Positions 1 to 9,353 of a stretch of 38,331 nt of DNA are shown here, one piece after another. Made by a program: the position numbers and the translations under genes. The DNA is taken from contig JAMYHX010000420.1 of assembly GCA_025529335.1 (NCBI GenBank), positions 1-38,331 on the forward strand, written 5' to 3'. Below the pieces are notes generated by a model. That model was not told the origin of the DNA, searched no databases, and saw only the letters and a program-made list of their open reading frames with translations. How positions within the stretch are numbered: the first letter of the stretch is position 1; each line of letters opens with the position of its first letter. The stretch comes from Rhizopus sp. PT2906 (Eukaryota > Mucoromycota > Mucoromycetes > Mucorales > Rhizopodaceae).

Positions 1-1356
1 CTTTTTGCATGTGGCTGATGAAGAAACTTGAACTCCTTGTTTAAGCATTCGTTCATATCACAAATATGCTGTTTATGCTGACGAAGAAACTCTGTCATCT
101 TTTCATGACTAATGGCCCTAGATTCCTTTTGATTTTTGATTTCATTCGCACATCTTAGCGTATTCAACGTGCGCTCAACATTGGATGGAGTAGACAATAC
201 GGTCGCAATCATACATGCACGCGATTCATTCATAAATGATTCATTTAGTAAACGAATCACTTTTTTTGTCTTTACTGGTCTTGATCTCAGTTCTACATCC
301 GTCCTTGTCCTTTCATCTTTATCTAATGTACCTTCGGCTATTTCCATCACTCTTAATTTCCCCATGATTACCTTCTTGTCGTCAGTTTGTCTCAAGGCGA
401 TTTGCAAAACAGCATGGGAATAAAGTGGATCTATAGATATGCGTCATTTTACTTGCTTCTTTTTATAGATATACTTTACCTTTCATACGCAACTGGTTGC
501 CACAGCTTACCATTTGAGTCATATCAGATACGCTTTTGATACGAAACTCTTTTAATCCAACAATGGCCATAGGATGACCTTTTATCTCTCTTGTATACAG
601 TTTCTTACGATCATCTAATAGATCGTACAATTGATCTTGATGTATTTCATAAAATCCCACCCATGCAGACAGATGCATATATTCCGGCTTCTGGAGCATA
701 TTTAAAATCTCGCGTGCCGCCATGACGCTTATTCCGTCATGACCGTTGAATAAGGTATGAGTTTTGCCTGAATTACGTTGTCCACTTGTTGCAATACAAT
801 GATTAGATTTAATTAATATCTATAACGCAAAGAACTTACTAGGCGAAACAAGTTGCATTTCCACTCTTTTCAAAAATGTAACTGACAAGTGGTTGAGCTG
901 TTCTCTCATAAACCTTTCAAACAATGTTACCACTCTTTACTCTTTCTATCAAATGTACACTTACATAACTATTTACATGATCTGTATTTAGCACGTCATC
1001 AAACGTAAACATATAACGTTCAGTAAAATGAGATGAGTCAGGTCGTTTTCTAAATACGCGTGAGTCAAAACGCGGTGCAGTTTTTCCCTTGTTTCTTACT
1101 TTGACTCATTTATAAGGACTGTACAGTTATCATCCATGACCGACACACCATCTCTTTCGCGTTGACTCAACTCTTTTTTCGATCGCGGTCTTTTTCGAAC
1201 GCATACGCGCAATGGTTGATCTTGGTTGATCTTGTCTAGTTTATGCTGTGTCTCGTGGATGTTGATTAGTGATCCATTGTATTTCTTTCTGATGAATGGA
1301 GAACGTGCGATCCTGGTGGATGAATGTAGATGAGCAAGGCTGGATGATCCAAGCAT
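1..1356 (-). CDS. Kinesin-13-like motor protein with a degenerate motor domain (3' end outside the window)
   Basis: Five exons read 1356-1100, 1049-965, 913-840, 784-480 and 430-1; the introns are 49-55 bp and all phases close. The motor begins with LRVCVRKRP, the kinesin-13 opening. It continues through TAQPLVSYIFEK, GNATCFAYGQ and an intact P-loop GQRNSGKTH, then a 'GFYEIHQDQLYDLL' segment, and ends with CMIATVLS and ERTLNTLRCANEIK. Kinesin-13 proteins normally depolymerise microtubule ends using ATP. Here switch I (family SSRSH) reads PLYSH and switch II (family DLAGxE) reads EIAEGT. The stretch that should carry the relay helix (family INKSLLALK) is missing, so ATP cycling is probably lost. 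The start is uncertain: ATG 1356 leaves only about 43 residues before the motor, far fewer than usual. The frame is still open at base 1. Identity as a kinesin is secure; subfamily and activity are inferred. Confidence 0.8.
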
Positions 1357-2013
1357 ATGTGTATTAATGAAAAGAGAGAGAGAGAGAGAGAAAAAAAAAA
1401 AAAGAAGAAAGAGACAACAGAACTCATATTTTAAATGCATATACTGCGACATGGTATGTAGAATGATATACTAAAGCAATAGCAACACATTCTCCCCCCT
1501 TTTTTTTTATTCTTGTCAAGGCTAAAAAAAAACATACAGAAATCAAAATTTCAATACACAAGATCTGTGTCTCGGTGACATTTTTAAATGGCAAACAGCT
1601 CCCTTTTCGGTAATAAGGAAAGAAACGATATAAGTGAGAAGATAGAAATATAATAGCCAAGGAAGAACGGCTTGAAAAAAACTATGAAAACATTAAGCAT
1701 AATCGGACATCACAACTAGGAAAGATGTAAATATCTATTTGACAACTTTAATTACACCAAAAGAGGACTTTAGAATTTTATTTGCATTCATTGTTATAAA
1801 AATAAAGGGTGGTTCGGAAAGCTATTGAGCACATTGGGGGACTGAAAAAGGAGGATTTGTTTAGGCACATATAAAAAAAAACCCAATTGAAGGTGGAACG
1901 ACTTAATATCCCAACTGAGTGCCAAAGTTGTTCTGAATCATCCCATAAAGCCTGGGTAATGAGTCCACTAAATGATGAGTTTAAAATGAAGAGTTGCATA
2001 AAACTAAATGACG
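1357..2013. other. Intergenic spacer between the kinesin-like gene and the 2074 gene
   Basis: This stretch holds the putative upstream region of the kinesin-like gene and of the plus-strand gene at 2074. Reading frames here are low-complexity and begin with non-ATG codons. I see no conserved protein. The only distinct features are the AG/A tract at 1373-1403 and T/A runs near 1500. Confidence 0.5.
1373..1403. repeat. (AG)n microsatellite followed by an A-run
   Basis: About nine AG units are followed by 13 A residues. On the minus strand this is a CT-rich tract just 5' of the chosen kinesin start, a common composition for leaders and promoters in this window. Confidence 0.8.
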
Positions 2014-2022
2014 TATAAAAGG
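2014..2022 (+). promoter_or_regulatory. TATA box of the 2074 gene
   Basis: TATAAAAGG lies 60 bp before the ATG at 2074, a spacing like that of other TATA boxes in this window. A TGACG half-site of the CRE type directly precedes it. The box falls inside an upstream in-frame extension beginning at 2008, which argues that translation starts at 2074 and not at 2008. Confidence 0.55.
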
Positions 2023-2073
2023 CCATTAGAGTCTTTTTCTTTTTTTTTTTTCTCTATTCTAATTTTATATCTT

Positions 2074-2532
2074 ATGGACCACCAAGACATTCCTCAACAT
2101 ATTCCTGTGCAAGCAGCTGTTGCCCCAGAACAGAAGCCATACCAACAAAAGCACATTGTTCGCACTCCTTCTATTTCTCCTCCTCCTCCAAAGAGCGAGC
2201 GAAGAATTTCTCAGCACAGTCTATCACCTGAAAAATTAGGTGTTGTGGGTTATGTGAAAGATGTGGCAGGATTTGTTAAAGACGTTGTGCAAGATCGAAA
2301 AGAAAAGAAAAATCACAAGGAGACGGGTGAAAAGCTAATAGAAGGTCATGAAGAAGAAAGGAAAACTCCTAGAAGTCCAAGTCCGGAGCCAGCTCAACAA
2401 CAACAACATAAATCTACTCCACTAGCCGAGGCTGTAACTGGCTTATTCCCTATTGATCACGGATGCATTCACGCAGATGATCTTCGACAGCAAATGATGC
2501 AAGTGAATGAACAGGAACGTAAGCTTTTATAA
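2074..2532 (+). CDS. Small disordered protein of unknown function
   Basis: An uninterrupted ORF of 152 residues. The N-terminal half is rich in Pro, Gln and Ser (SPPPPKSERR). A short amphipathic stretch follows (residues ~75-95, VVGYVKDVAGFVKDVVQ). The rest is highly charged, with a Q-run. No domain is recognised. A GTAAG-like site overlaps the last codons, so an alternative spliced 3' end cannot be excluded, but it would run into the antisense mhf1 exon. The stop codon abuts the stop of the convergent gene within the palindrome TTATAA at 2527-2532, so the two 3' UTRs must overlap. I cannot assign a function. Confidence 0.6.
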   Translation: MDHQDIPQHIPVQAAVAPEQKPYQQKHIVRTPSISPPPPKSERRISQHSLSPEKLGVVGYVKDVAGFVKDVVQDRKEKKNHKETGEKLIEGHEEERKTPRSPSPEPAQQQQHKSTPLAEAVTGLFPIDHGCIHADDLRQQMMQVNEQERKLL

Positions 2533-3143
2533 CTTTCTTTGCTTTCGTTTATTGGCATCTTCAGCTATTTCTTTTGCTGTCTCGGAGATAACCTCATACT
2601 GTTTGTGTATAATAAAGAATTAATAATAAAGCATAACCTTTCTCAATTTCTTACCAATGTGTCGTTTCTACGGGCACATAGCTGTCATGTACATAGCATG
2701 TTAGGCAATATTTATACCCATCTTTTACTTACCTTGACATCCTCCATTGAAATAACTGAACGTCTACCGTGTCTGTGGAAAGTGTGATTAATGCGAATTT
2801 GTTTTATTAAAGTAATTATCACCTTGCAAATGCTTCCAAATCCTGACCCAGTAGCTCTAAATAACCTTTAGCATTTTCATCGTCTTGATTTCTTTTACTT
2901 TACTTATTTGAGAGGCTAAAACTTCGGTCAATGACAATACAAATTCTGGTGAAGTTTCTTTTCCGAGTGATCGCGCTAACTTTGAGTTTAGCACGTTTTA
3001 TATCCTTGCGTCCTCTAAAGCGTGTACCTTCTCGATCAGCAATTTCTTTCACATTATATAATAACGCGGTTATATATTCCTAAATGAAACTTGTAAGCCT
3101 CTTAATTACATCTTGAAATCCCTTTTACGTTATCCTCATCCAT
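2527..3143 (-). CDS. mhf1: CENP-S / MHF1 histone-fold protein
   Basis: Seven small exons: 3143-3129, 3079-3028, 2975-2904, 2856-2823, 2772-2733, 2681-2655 and 2598-2527. The introns are 47-56 bp, begin with GT and end with AG, and every phase closes to give 103 residues. The protein shows the CENP-S histone fold: an N-terminal helix (EYITALLYNVKEIADREA), then SPEFVLSLTEVLASQIK, then the signature DLEAFARHGRRSVISMEDVK and LCARRNDTL, ending in a basic tail KRKQRKL. Length matches the family (about 90-140). With CENP-X/MHF2 it forms a tetramer that binds DNA at kinetochores and supports FANCM-family remodelling of stalled forks. It shares a 180-bp divergent promoter with gid4. No single ORF exceeds 26 codons, so ORF-based gene finding would miss it. 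The family match is from memory but strong. Confidence 0.85.
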
Positions 3144-3323
3144 TGCAAATTCAACAAAAGAAAACGTTTGTTTTTATTTTTTTGGTGGTAAAAAAAAAAA
3201 AAAAAGTGACTCTGTTTTCATGCGAAGTGTGTGTGCACGGGGAAAAAATAAGCAACAAAAACCGCCTGATCTCTCTCTTTCTCCTTCTTTATTTACATTT
3301 ACATTTTTTTCTTTTCCAAAAAG
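3144..3323. promoter_or_regulatory. Divergent promoter region of mhf1 and gid4
   Basis: A 180-bp spacer separates the two start codons and must hold both promoters. It contains a 15-A run near 3190 and a pyrimidine-rich stretch (CTCTCTCTTTCTCC) just before gid4. I see no TATA box for either gene. Confidence 0.5.
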
Positions 3324-4204
3324 ATGCCTATTCCTTCTATTACAGTTTGCGAGTCAGTAAAGCAACACAGCAAGCTTATACTTATTGAACCCAAACCGAG
3401 CGTTCAAAAGCAAGTATCCTCGGATATATCCAATAAACGATACTACAAACCCAATCGTCTTACTGGACTTTACACTGGAAGCCGGTTTAAAGGATACCAA
3501 AAATGTGGAACAAACAGTTATGAGGTGGTTGTAGAAATTCAGGTACCTCTCATGAAAACATAGTTACTGTCATGTGTGAGGACTGACCCGAGTATGAACA
3601 GGATGTTAATATACGAGAAAGTACGTTGAGTGGCTATCTAAGTATCAAGGGCTTAACTGTCGAATATCCGGAATTGACGGTAAGGAGAAGAGACGATTGT
3701 TGCCATAGCGTCTCTGGAAATGGTTGCTTAACAACATTATAGACATTCTTTGAAGCCGAAATTATTGGACCCAAGTATTCGTTTCACACTCGAAAATGGC
3801 AAGCAGATCAAAAGAGTGATGCGGCACACTGGGTAAGAAGAAAAAAAAAAAAAAAGAGCCATGTTCAATTCATGCGAGCTAAAAACAAAAACAAAAACAA
3901 ATAATAGAAACGATTTCCTTCTTTTGAGCCATTTGTTGATAAATTTAACGAGGATAAATTTGTATACGATGAAAAGGACAGTGATTTTGTATACATGAGA
4001 TGGAAAGAGAAGTTTCTTGTTCCTGATCATCATGTGAACGCCATTCATGGCGCAAGCTTTGCTGGCTTTTACTATATTTGTTATCAGCGGTCACTTAATC
4101 AAATTAGGGGATTTTATTTCTTTCGCCAACATAAAGACTGGTATCAAGAATTAATATTGGATCATATACCTGATCGAGGCTTTGGACACTTTGAATTCCG
4201 TTAA
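3324..4204 (+). CDS. gid4: GID4/VID24 substrate receptor of the GID/CTLH E3 ubiquitin ligase
   Basis: Four exons, 3324-3542, 3602-3679, 3743-3832 and 3908-4204, all split in phase 0, give 227 residues. The Vid24 beta-barrel is complete: LYTGSRFKGYQ, then SYEVVVEIQ, GYLSIKGLTVEYPELTTFFE, 'HTRKWQAD', the block MRWKEKFLVPDH, and GASFAGFYYICYQ near the C-terminus. In yeast the protein binds N-terminal proline of gluconeogenic enzymes and recruits them to the GID ligase for degradation when glucose returns. Its length is near the conserved core, without the long N-terminal extension of animal forms. The start at 3324 follows an A-rich context. The protein itself begins Met-Pro-Ile-Pro, so Met removal would expose Pro-Ile-Pro. 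It is divergent from mhf1 and converges on aspartic protease 1. Confidence 0.93.
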
Positions 4205-4967
4205 TACCTTCTTGTATATACATATTCCCTCTTTCTCTCACTTTATTGTACAGAAAAAGACAAGTACACATAATATTTATGCATACCAAAGATTTATTTG
4301 ATGTTGTGCCTTTCTCAAAAATAAATATCCTCCTTTTATGGTTAAATCATTTCCTTTATCTTTCTCTTTGATGACTCCATTTGCTCTTTTCCTTTTTGCC
4401 CTAGATCTCAGAGATCTTTTTATTAGCATGAACTTTCCAACGGATTGATCTCGTCTGGGGGTTTTTATTATTGCGCTCACTCAGACCATTCAATAAATAA
4501 AAGCTTATGTTTAAACAATACATTGACGGTTCCAGTGTTATTTTCTAGTGTGCTAATTAATGAACATTTGGATAATTATTAGATATTTAGAGCGACCATA
4601 GCAGTTGATTAAATAGCCAGTTCAAGCAAATATCGAGAACCTTGGTGCCATCTTCTAGAGCTGTAGCAAATAGTTTGCTTCTATTGCTTCCTTGTTATTG
4701 AATAAATGATTACAATATACAAGCAAGATTATTATGTGACCAATGAGAATTAAGTATAGTACGTTATATGACAAAAACAACATGCATTATAGTCGGACTT
4801 TTTTGTATTGTTCAATAGAGAGTAGAGGTTTATAGTAATCTCATACGACTAAATATTTAAAGGGTAAATACAACATAGCATATAAATTTGAGAAAGAGTG
4901 GACGACATTTATTTTTGGCAAAAGCGGCAATATTTACCGTTCAAATAAATAATTAATAATTAATAAA
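4205..4967. other. AT-rich spacer between convergent gid4 and aspartic protease 1
   Basis: This contains the 3' flanks of both genes. A basic 67-codon minus frame at 4277-4480 begins with GTG, not ATG, and lacks family resemblance, so it is not called. TAATTAATAATTAATAAAT just before 4968 probably includes 3'-processing signals of the protease gene. Confidence 0.5.
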
Positions 4968-6196
4968 TTATTGAGCGACAGGAGCGATTTGGACTTCAGG
5001 AACGCCTTGGTTGAAGACAACATAGTTGTTCTTCAAGAAGGTGTCACCAATGATAGCAAAGTCAAAGTTACCATAACCGAAACCGGCAATACATTGACCT
5101 TGGTATTCTTCAAAGACGAGGGAATCAGGAGAGACTTGGAAAGAGGCACCATTGATGCTAAAGACAAGAGGCTTGAATCTGGAAGTGTCACAAGAGATGG
5201 TGTAAGTACCATCACCATTGTCAGAGGCACCATAAGCGCGAGCAACGCTGGCAGCAACGTTGTTGGGGAGGATCAAGAGAGTGGTTCCGGTATCGAGGAT
5301 ACCATCGAAGGAGCTAGCAACAGTGCTGGTGCCAACCGTAGCACGGTCGACAGTGATACCCCACCAGCCACGAGAGTTGTCAATAGGAACGGTTGTCAAG
5401 GAACCCTTGAACTTGGTGGAGTCATAGCCACCAAAGATGTATTCACCACCGCCGCCGTTGCTGGCCTTGCCGAGGTAGACACCAAAGATGGGACGGCTGA
5501 TGAGACCTTGGCTGATCAAGTTATCCATAGGGGTCTTGACACCACGGACAGTAGTGATCGTGTCGAAACCGAGACCCAAAAGACCGTCATTGGGACCATT
5601 GGCGAAGCTGGCGGCTTCACGCTTGGCTAATTCGATAGTTTGACCCTTGATGAGAAGACCGCCCAAGTTGACATTGTCCTTGGCCAAGATACCGCTAGCA
5701 GAAGAGCCATCACCATAAGAGATGGACCAGGTGCGACCGTCAGCTTGGTAAGTGCTAGATTGCTTGGGATCATACTTGGTTTGACGAGAACCACAGTTGG
5801 TACATAAAGTAGAAGCTATTATAACATGAGTACACAGCTCCTTCATCCCCTCTATATCTTACCAATCCATAAATCGGAGGAACCGGTATCAAAGTCAAGG
5901 TTGAACTTTTTACCAGGAGTACCAATAGTGACCTGACCATAGTACTCGATATCGTTTCCGTAATCAGTCATTGGGACAGTACCAACACCAGCATCAGGGA
6001 CAATACCACCAGTAGAAGTATTGATCTTGTGTTTGTTGTACTTGGCAATAGCCTTTTGAATGGCGTTCTTAGCACTAGGCTTGTAGTTGGGATTCTTTGC
6101 TAAAGGAATGCTGATTTTCTTTTCGCCAGGGGCAGCGTCAACTGCGACAGCCAGTGCAGCAATTGCGATACAAGAAGAGATCAGAGTGAATTTCAT
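4968..6196 (-). CDS. Secreted aspartic protease (rhizopuspepsin type), copy 1
   Basis: Two exons, 6196-5863 and 5815-4968, are joined across a 47-bp intron inside the codon after DLWI; the product is 393 residues, the usual rhizopuspepsin precursor length. A signal peptide (MKFTLISSCIAIAALAVAVDA) is followed by a basic propeptide and then the pepsin fold. The first catalytic site is DFDTGSSDLW and the second GILDTGTTLL; the flap is SISYGDGS. The loop CTNCG and the later cysteine pair fit the family disulfides. The enzyme digests protein outside the cell at acid pH. The mature part agrees almost throughout with rhizopuspepsin as I remember it. Codon use is strongly biased, as in highly expressed genes. 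A paralogue lies in the opposite orientation at 17169-18390. Confidence 0.96.
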
Positions 6197-6263
6197 TATT
6201 GAAAAGAAGGGAAAGAGTTGTGAAGATAATGAAAAAAAAAAATTCATTGAAATGAATGCCCCC

Positions 6264-6273
6264 TTTTATATAT
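6264..6273 (-). promoter_or_regulatory. TATA box of aspartic protease 1
   Basis: On the minus strand the sequence reads ATATATAAAAGGGGGCATT, about 70 bp upstream of the ATG at 6196. Protease 2 has a closely similar TATAAAAAGGGCATT in the matching position, so this core promoter seems conserved between the paralogues. Confidence 0.65.
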
Positions 6274-6575
6274 GAATTGGTTTGCTTGCAAACCTTTTGG
6301 ATTAAGATGACACAATTCATATCAAAGAGGTTAATTTCTTTATTTGATACATTTTGTCTGTTTATGGGATCTGTTATACAATAATATAATGTTGCATTAA
6401 AAATGAAATCCTTAAGACCGCAGGTTGTAATCTAGTGTAAGGTTACAGATAATATTAACAGATCGCGAGTAACTCTTGCGGGAAAAGATGGGTCATGCGG
6501 TAAAATGAAACCCAGGGTTTTTTTATTTTTATTTGTGTGATGGTTATACAAAATAATGAAATTGTGTGCTTGCAA

Positions 6576-7916
6576 TTACAGGATTTGGATTCTAAAGTAT
6601 TTTTGTAATTTGTTTGCGTTGATACCAACACGCGTGGTATATTCATGCTGACGACGAAGGTCCTTGAATGCCTCAGATGTACGAAGTCCTTGTCGGTTGC
6701 GAGAATCTGTCAAAAGTAATGGCTGCTTGCTATTATTACGACGCATAGACTCGAATGCAGGTGAATCTGAGTATTGTCCAATGAGCTTATTGATCAGTAC
6801 AGAATCTCGTGTCTAAAAACAATCCAAATTAGTGTTTTTTTGCTCTAAAAGGGAAATAAAGGTCTCTTTTTACCTCTTCTGGCTTCAATTTCTGATCATA
6901 GTAACGCTTCAAGTGACGATGGCCAACAACACTGCCATTGGGTAAAACGAGCGACATCTCGTCATCAGCCAAGGTAAGGCCTTGTGCCAATTGAGTCAAT
7001 TCTGCATCGACATCCACCTCTTCGCCTTCTTCAGGCTGTGGGTAAGAGGATGAAAAGTCATAAAAATCAACCAATTCAGCTGCATCGTCGTCATCTTCAT
7101 AAGCGATCTTGCAATGGCCCTTATCGATCTGTTTCTCTCGTATAAGCAATATGTTACATTACATTATTTCTTGTTGAACTTACCATATGCTTGCGAACTG
7201 CTTCTACAGATCTCATGCCTCTTCCTTTGCCATTACAGAATATACACACATTACCAACCGTGATCTTTTCACCCAAATAGCGAATGAGTCCTCTCAAGTC
7301 AACCAAGTATTCGATATCAGGAATAAATAAGCTGTGAACCGATGTCATATGCGACATGTTGTCTTCAAAGGTATCTGCTCTGTGTGTACAAAATAAGCAA
7401 TCAGTTTCTTCCAGACGAGGTGCAGACTTGATCTTTTCATCAATAATGGCCATCATCTCCTCTTCTGTTGTCTCTTCCGTCACACGCATATCAATTGTCT
7501 TTGACTGCTTAGGCTGGTCATTCGATTTTTTCGGCAGTGCCGAAGCCTGCTTGGCCACATTATCTTTGTGTTTCTTGGATTGCATATGGTTATCATATTG
7601 GTTGGTGGAACCAAAGCTCTTTCGGCAGCTAGTACAGTAATTGTTCCTTGTCTCAATGGCCTTCTTTTCTTCCGCTTCCTTAGCTTCACGAGCTATAATT
7701 CCTTGTGTTATATTTTTTTCTTTCTTTTTTCTTTATCCAATACATACCTTCAGCCTTTTCGTTGAATTGACTGAATGTGACAGGAGGAAGATTGACAACT
7801 TTTCTCTTCAAATTGTATCTATGCCAATCTGTTCTATAATGAGCACGCTGACTCTCTGGTGATTGAAATGCCACTTGACAGGAAATGCAAGTAAAGATAT
7901 GAGGTTGTTCTGACAT
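6576..7916 (-). CDS. rei1: Rei1/Reh1-type cytoplasmic 60S ribosome maturation factor (ZNF622 family)
   Basis: Four exons, 7916-7748, 7701-7184, 7128-6874 and 6812-6576, give 392 residues. Four C2H2-type fingers are visible: FTCISCQVAF (from residue ~8), NYCTSCRKSF with NHMQSKKH (~75-100), CLFCTHRADTF, and CIFCNGKGRG with the partner histidines split by intron 2. An acidic stretch (EDDDDAAELVDFY, EEGEEVDVD) follows, then LPNGSVVGHRHLKRYYDQ, and a C-terminal tail ending KYFRIQIL that in this family inserts into the 60S exit tunnel. The protein helps release Arx1/Alb1 and checks the tunnel late in 60S assembly in the cytoplasm. Its start is 142 bp downstream of the atg10 stop on the same strand. 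It could be the Reh1 paralogue; the two cannot be told apart from this alone. Confidence 0.92.
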
Positions 7917-8057
7917 GATTTATTGTTTTAAAATGAAAATGTTTAGCTAGAAAGAGAAAATATATGTAAAAATTTCAAAAAATGCCCAAAGCAGGACAAA
8001 ATAAGCAAAATGGTCACAGTAAGCCACAGCTGCGGCAGTAGCAGAAGAAACAAAAAC

Positions 8058-8610
8058 TCATGAAAAGAGCGCTTTAGGCACATGACAGCGAATAACAGGA
8101 CCTACCAAGGACAACCACGATTGGACGTAATCCTTGATCTCTGGTGAGATAATTGTCATCAATTTGGCTGTTTCGCAGGGATGAATGTACCAAAAGGGGG
8201 TATTGATTAGCGGATGATCTGCTTGAGAGATACAGGGAACATAGGCGTGTTGTTTTAACTGTTGATGATAATCAAAGGGTACGATATGCTCGTATATGTC
8301 ATCTAAAGAGAGAGGAGAACCATCTGATGGGAGGAATGAACGCATTAATGATAATTCATGCATATTCTCTGATAGTACCATGATAATAGGAAGGTTTAAA
8401 ATAAAGAACGGGTACTTGATAACTCGTTGAATATAAGATATGGTATTCTATGTGTATATAAAGGTCGTTCTTTGCTTGCAGGAAGCAGGTTTTCTTTAAA
8501 TAAACATGATTCATAACATGTATCAAATTCCATTCATTGTTATTAATATTGTTATTATTATCGTAAAAATTTAATAAACTGGTTCTAAATCCATCTTGGG
8601 TCAGTGACAT
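8058..8610 (-). CDS. atg10: Atg10 autophagy E2-like enzyme
   Basis: Two exons, 8610-8379 and 8323-8058, are separated by a 55-bp intron in phase 1 and encode 165 residues. Joining them restores the Atg10 block EYHILYSTSYQVPVLYFKP...HDGSPLSLDDIYEH, then ISQADHPLINTPFWYIHPCET with the catalytic cysteine in HPC, and WLSLVGPVI near the end. Atg10 conjugates Atg12 to Atg5, a step needed to build autophagosomes. An Asn repeat sits near residues 18-26. The start ATG lies just 65 bp from the stop of the upstream secreted-protein gene, in a purine-rich spacer. Length equals the family norm. Without splicing the gene looks like two unrelated overlapping frames. Confidence 0.92.
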
Positions 8611-8618
8611 GTATTTAC

Positions 8619-8668
8619 AAGAAGAAAGAGGAAGAAGAAAGAAAGGAAGAAAGAAAGAGAGAGGGAGA
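8619..8668. repeat. GA-rich (purine) tract between atg10 and its upstream neighbour
   Basis: About 50 bp of almost pure A/G. On the coding (minus) strand it is a CT-rich tract ending close to the atg10 ATG, so it probably is part of the atg10 promoter/leader. It overlaps the 3' flank of the secreted-protein gene. Similar tracts occur before ypt6 and the kinesin gene. Confidence 0.7.
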
Positions 8669-8674
8669 TGCAGT

Positions 8675-9353
8675 CTACGGAGTTACAATTGCTTGATTCA
8701 AAGCCAATTCGATATCCATCAGCCATGAACTTAACCAAGCCCTCAGAGCCAATGCTTCATTCGCTTCGTGATGTTGCTTTAATCTGAATGGCCTACTACT
8801 TAGAGTGTAGATAATTCTGTCCAAAATACTTAAATCAGTGGCATATAGTTGGTGAATAATATCATATGCTAAATCATCTGTATTGATCCGTTCTATTAAG
8901 GCAACATTGATGTCTTGTTTTGTTTGTAGTAAAGGGTAGATGGCAGCAATTAAATCAACCTTCATCTTGATTAATTCGTTCTCAATAATTTGAATAAATT
9001 CAAATAGTGATGTTTGACAGTACTCTACTCTAAAGTGTTAGAAGCATGTTACAACAAAACATCGACCGATGAGAGTGTGTGTTACCTTTGCCAAGCGATT
9101 GTAATTCATGTATTGTCAAAAATGTCTCTGGTACATTTTCTAGCAGGTCATTTAGAGTCTTATCAATCACCTTGCTTACAATCTGGGCATAATGTTCCTC
9201 TAATTGGTCAATGGCAGGATAAGTTTGGTCATTTGTTGATATGTGTTGTTGTATGTTTGATTGGAACGATGTTTGTTGTATGGGGATAGCATAAATAGTC
9301 GAGATAAAGGATATTAAGCAAGTGAGGTATACCAATGCACAATTTGGTTTCAT
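8675..9353 (-). CDS. Secreted helical protein of unknown function
   Basis: Two exons, 9353-9086 and 9024-8675, with a 61-bp phase-1 intron ending GAGTAG, encode 205 residues. The upstream acceptor TTTAG would create an immediate stop, so the later one is chosen. The N-terminus is a clear signal peptide (MKPNCALVYLTCLISFISTIYA). The rest looks all-helical: QLEEHYAQIVSKVIDKTLNDL, FEFIQIIENELIKMKVDLIA, then LLQTKQDINVALIERI, and a W-containing end (LRAWLSSWLMDIELAL). There is one cysteine after the signal and no anchor or repeat. No family is recognised; it could be a cell-wall or extracellular factor. It lies between atg10 and the RMND1-like gene on the same strand. Confidence 0.75.

Noticed and set aside
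2008..2073. Upstream ATG extending the 2074 gene
   Set aside because: The extension contains the TATA box and a T-run coding for poly-Phe; translation from 2074 fits other genes' TATA spacing.
4277..4480. Basic 67-codon minus-strand frame
   Set aside because: It begins with GTG, which is not a normal start in a fungus; the only near-upstream ATG is followed at once by a stop.
4971..5630. 219-codon plus-strand frame across aspartic protease 1
   Set aside because: It is the antisense of the protease coding exon; its openness comes from the biased codon use of that gene. No family resemblance.
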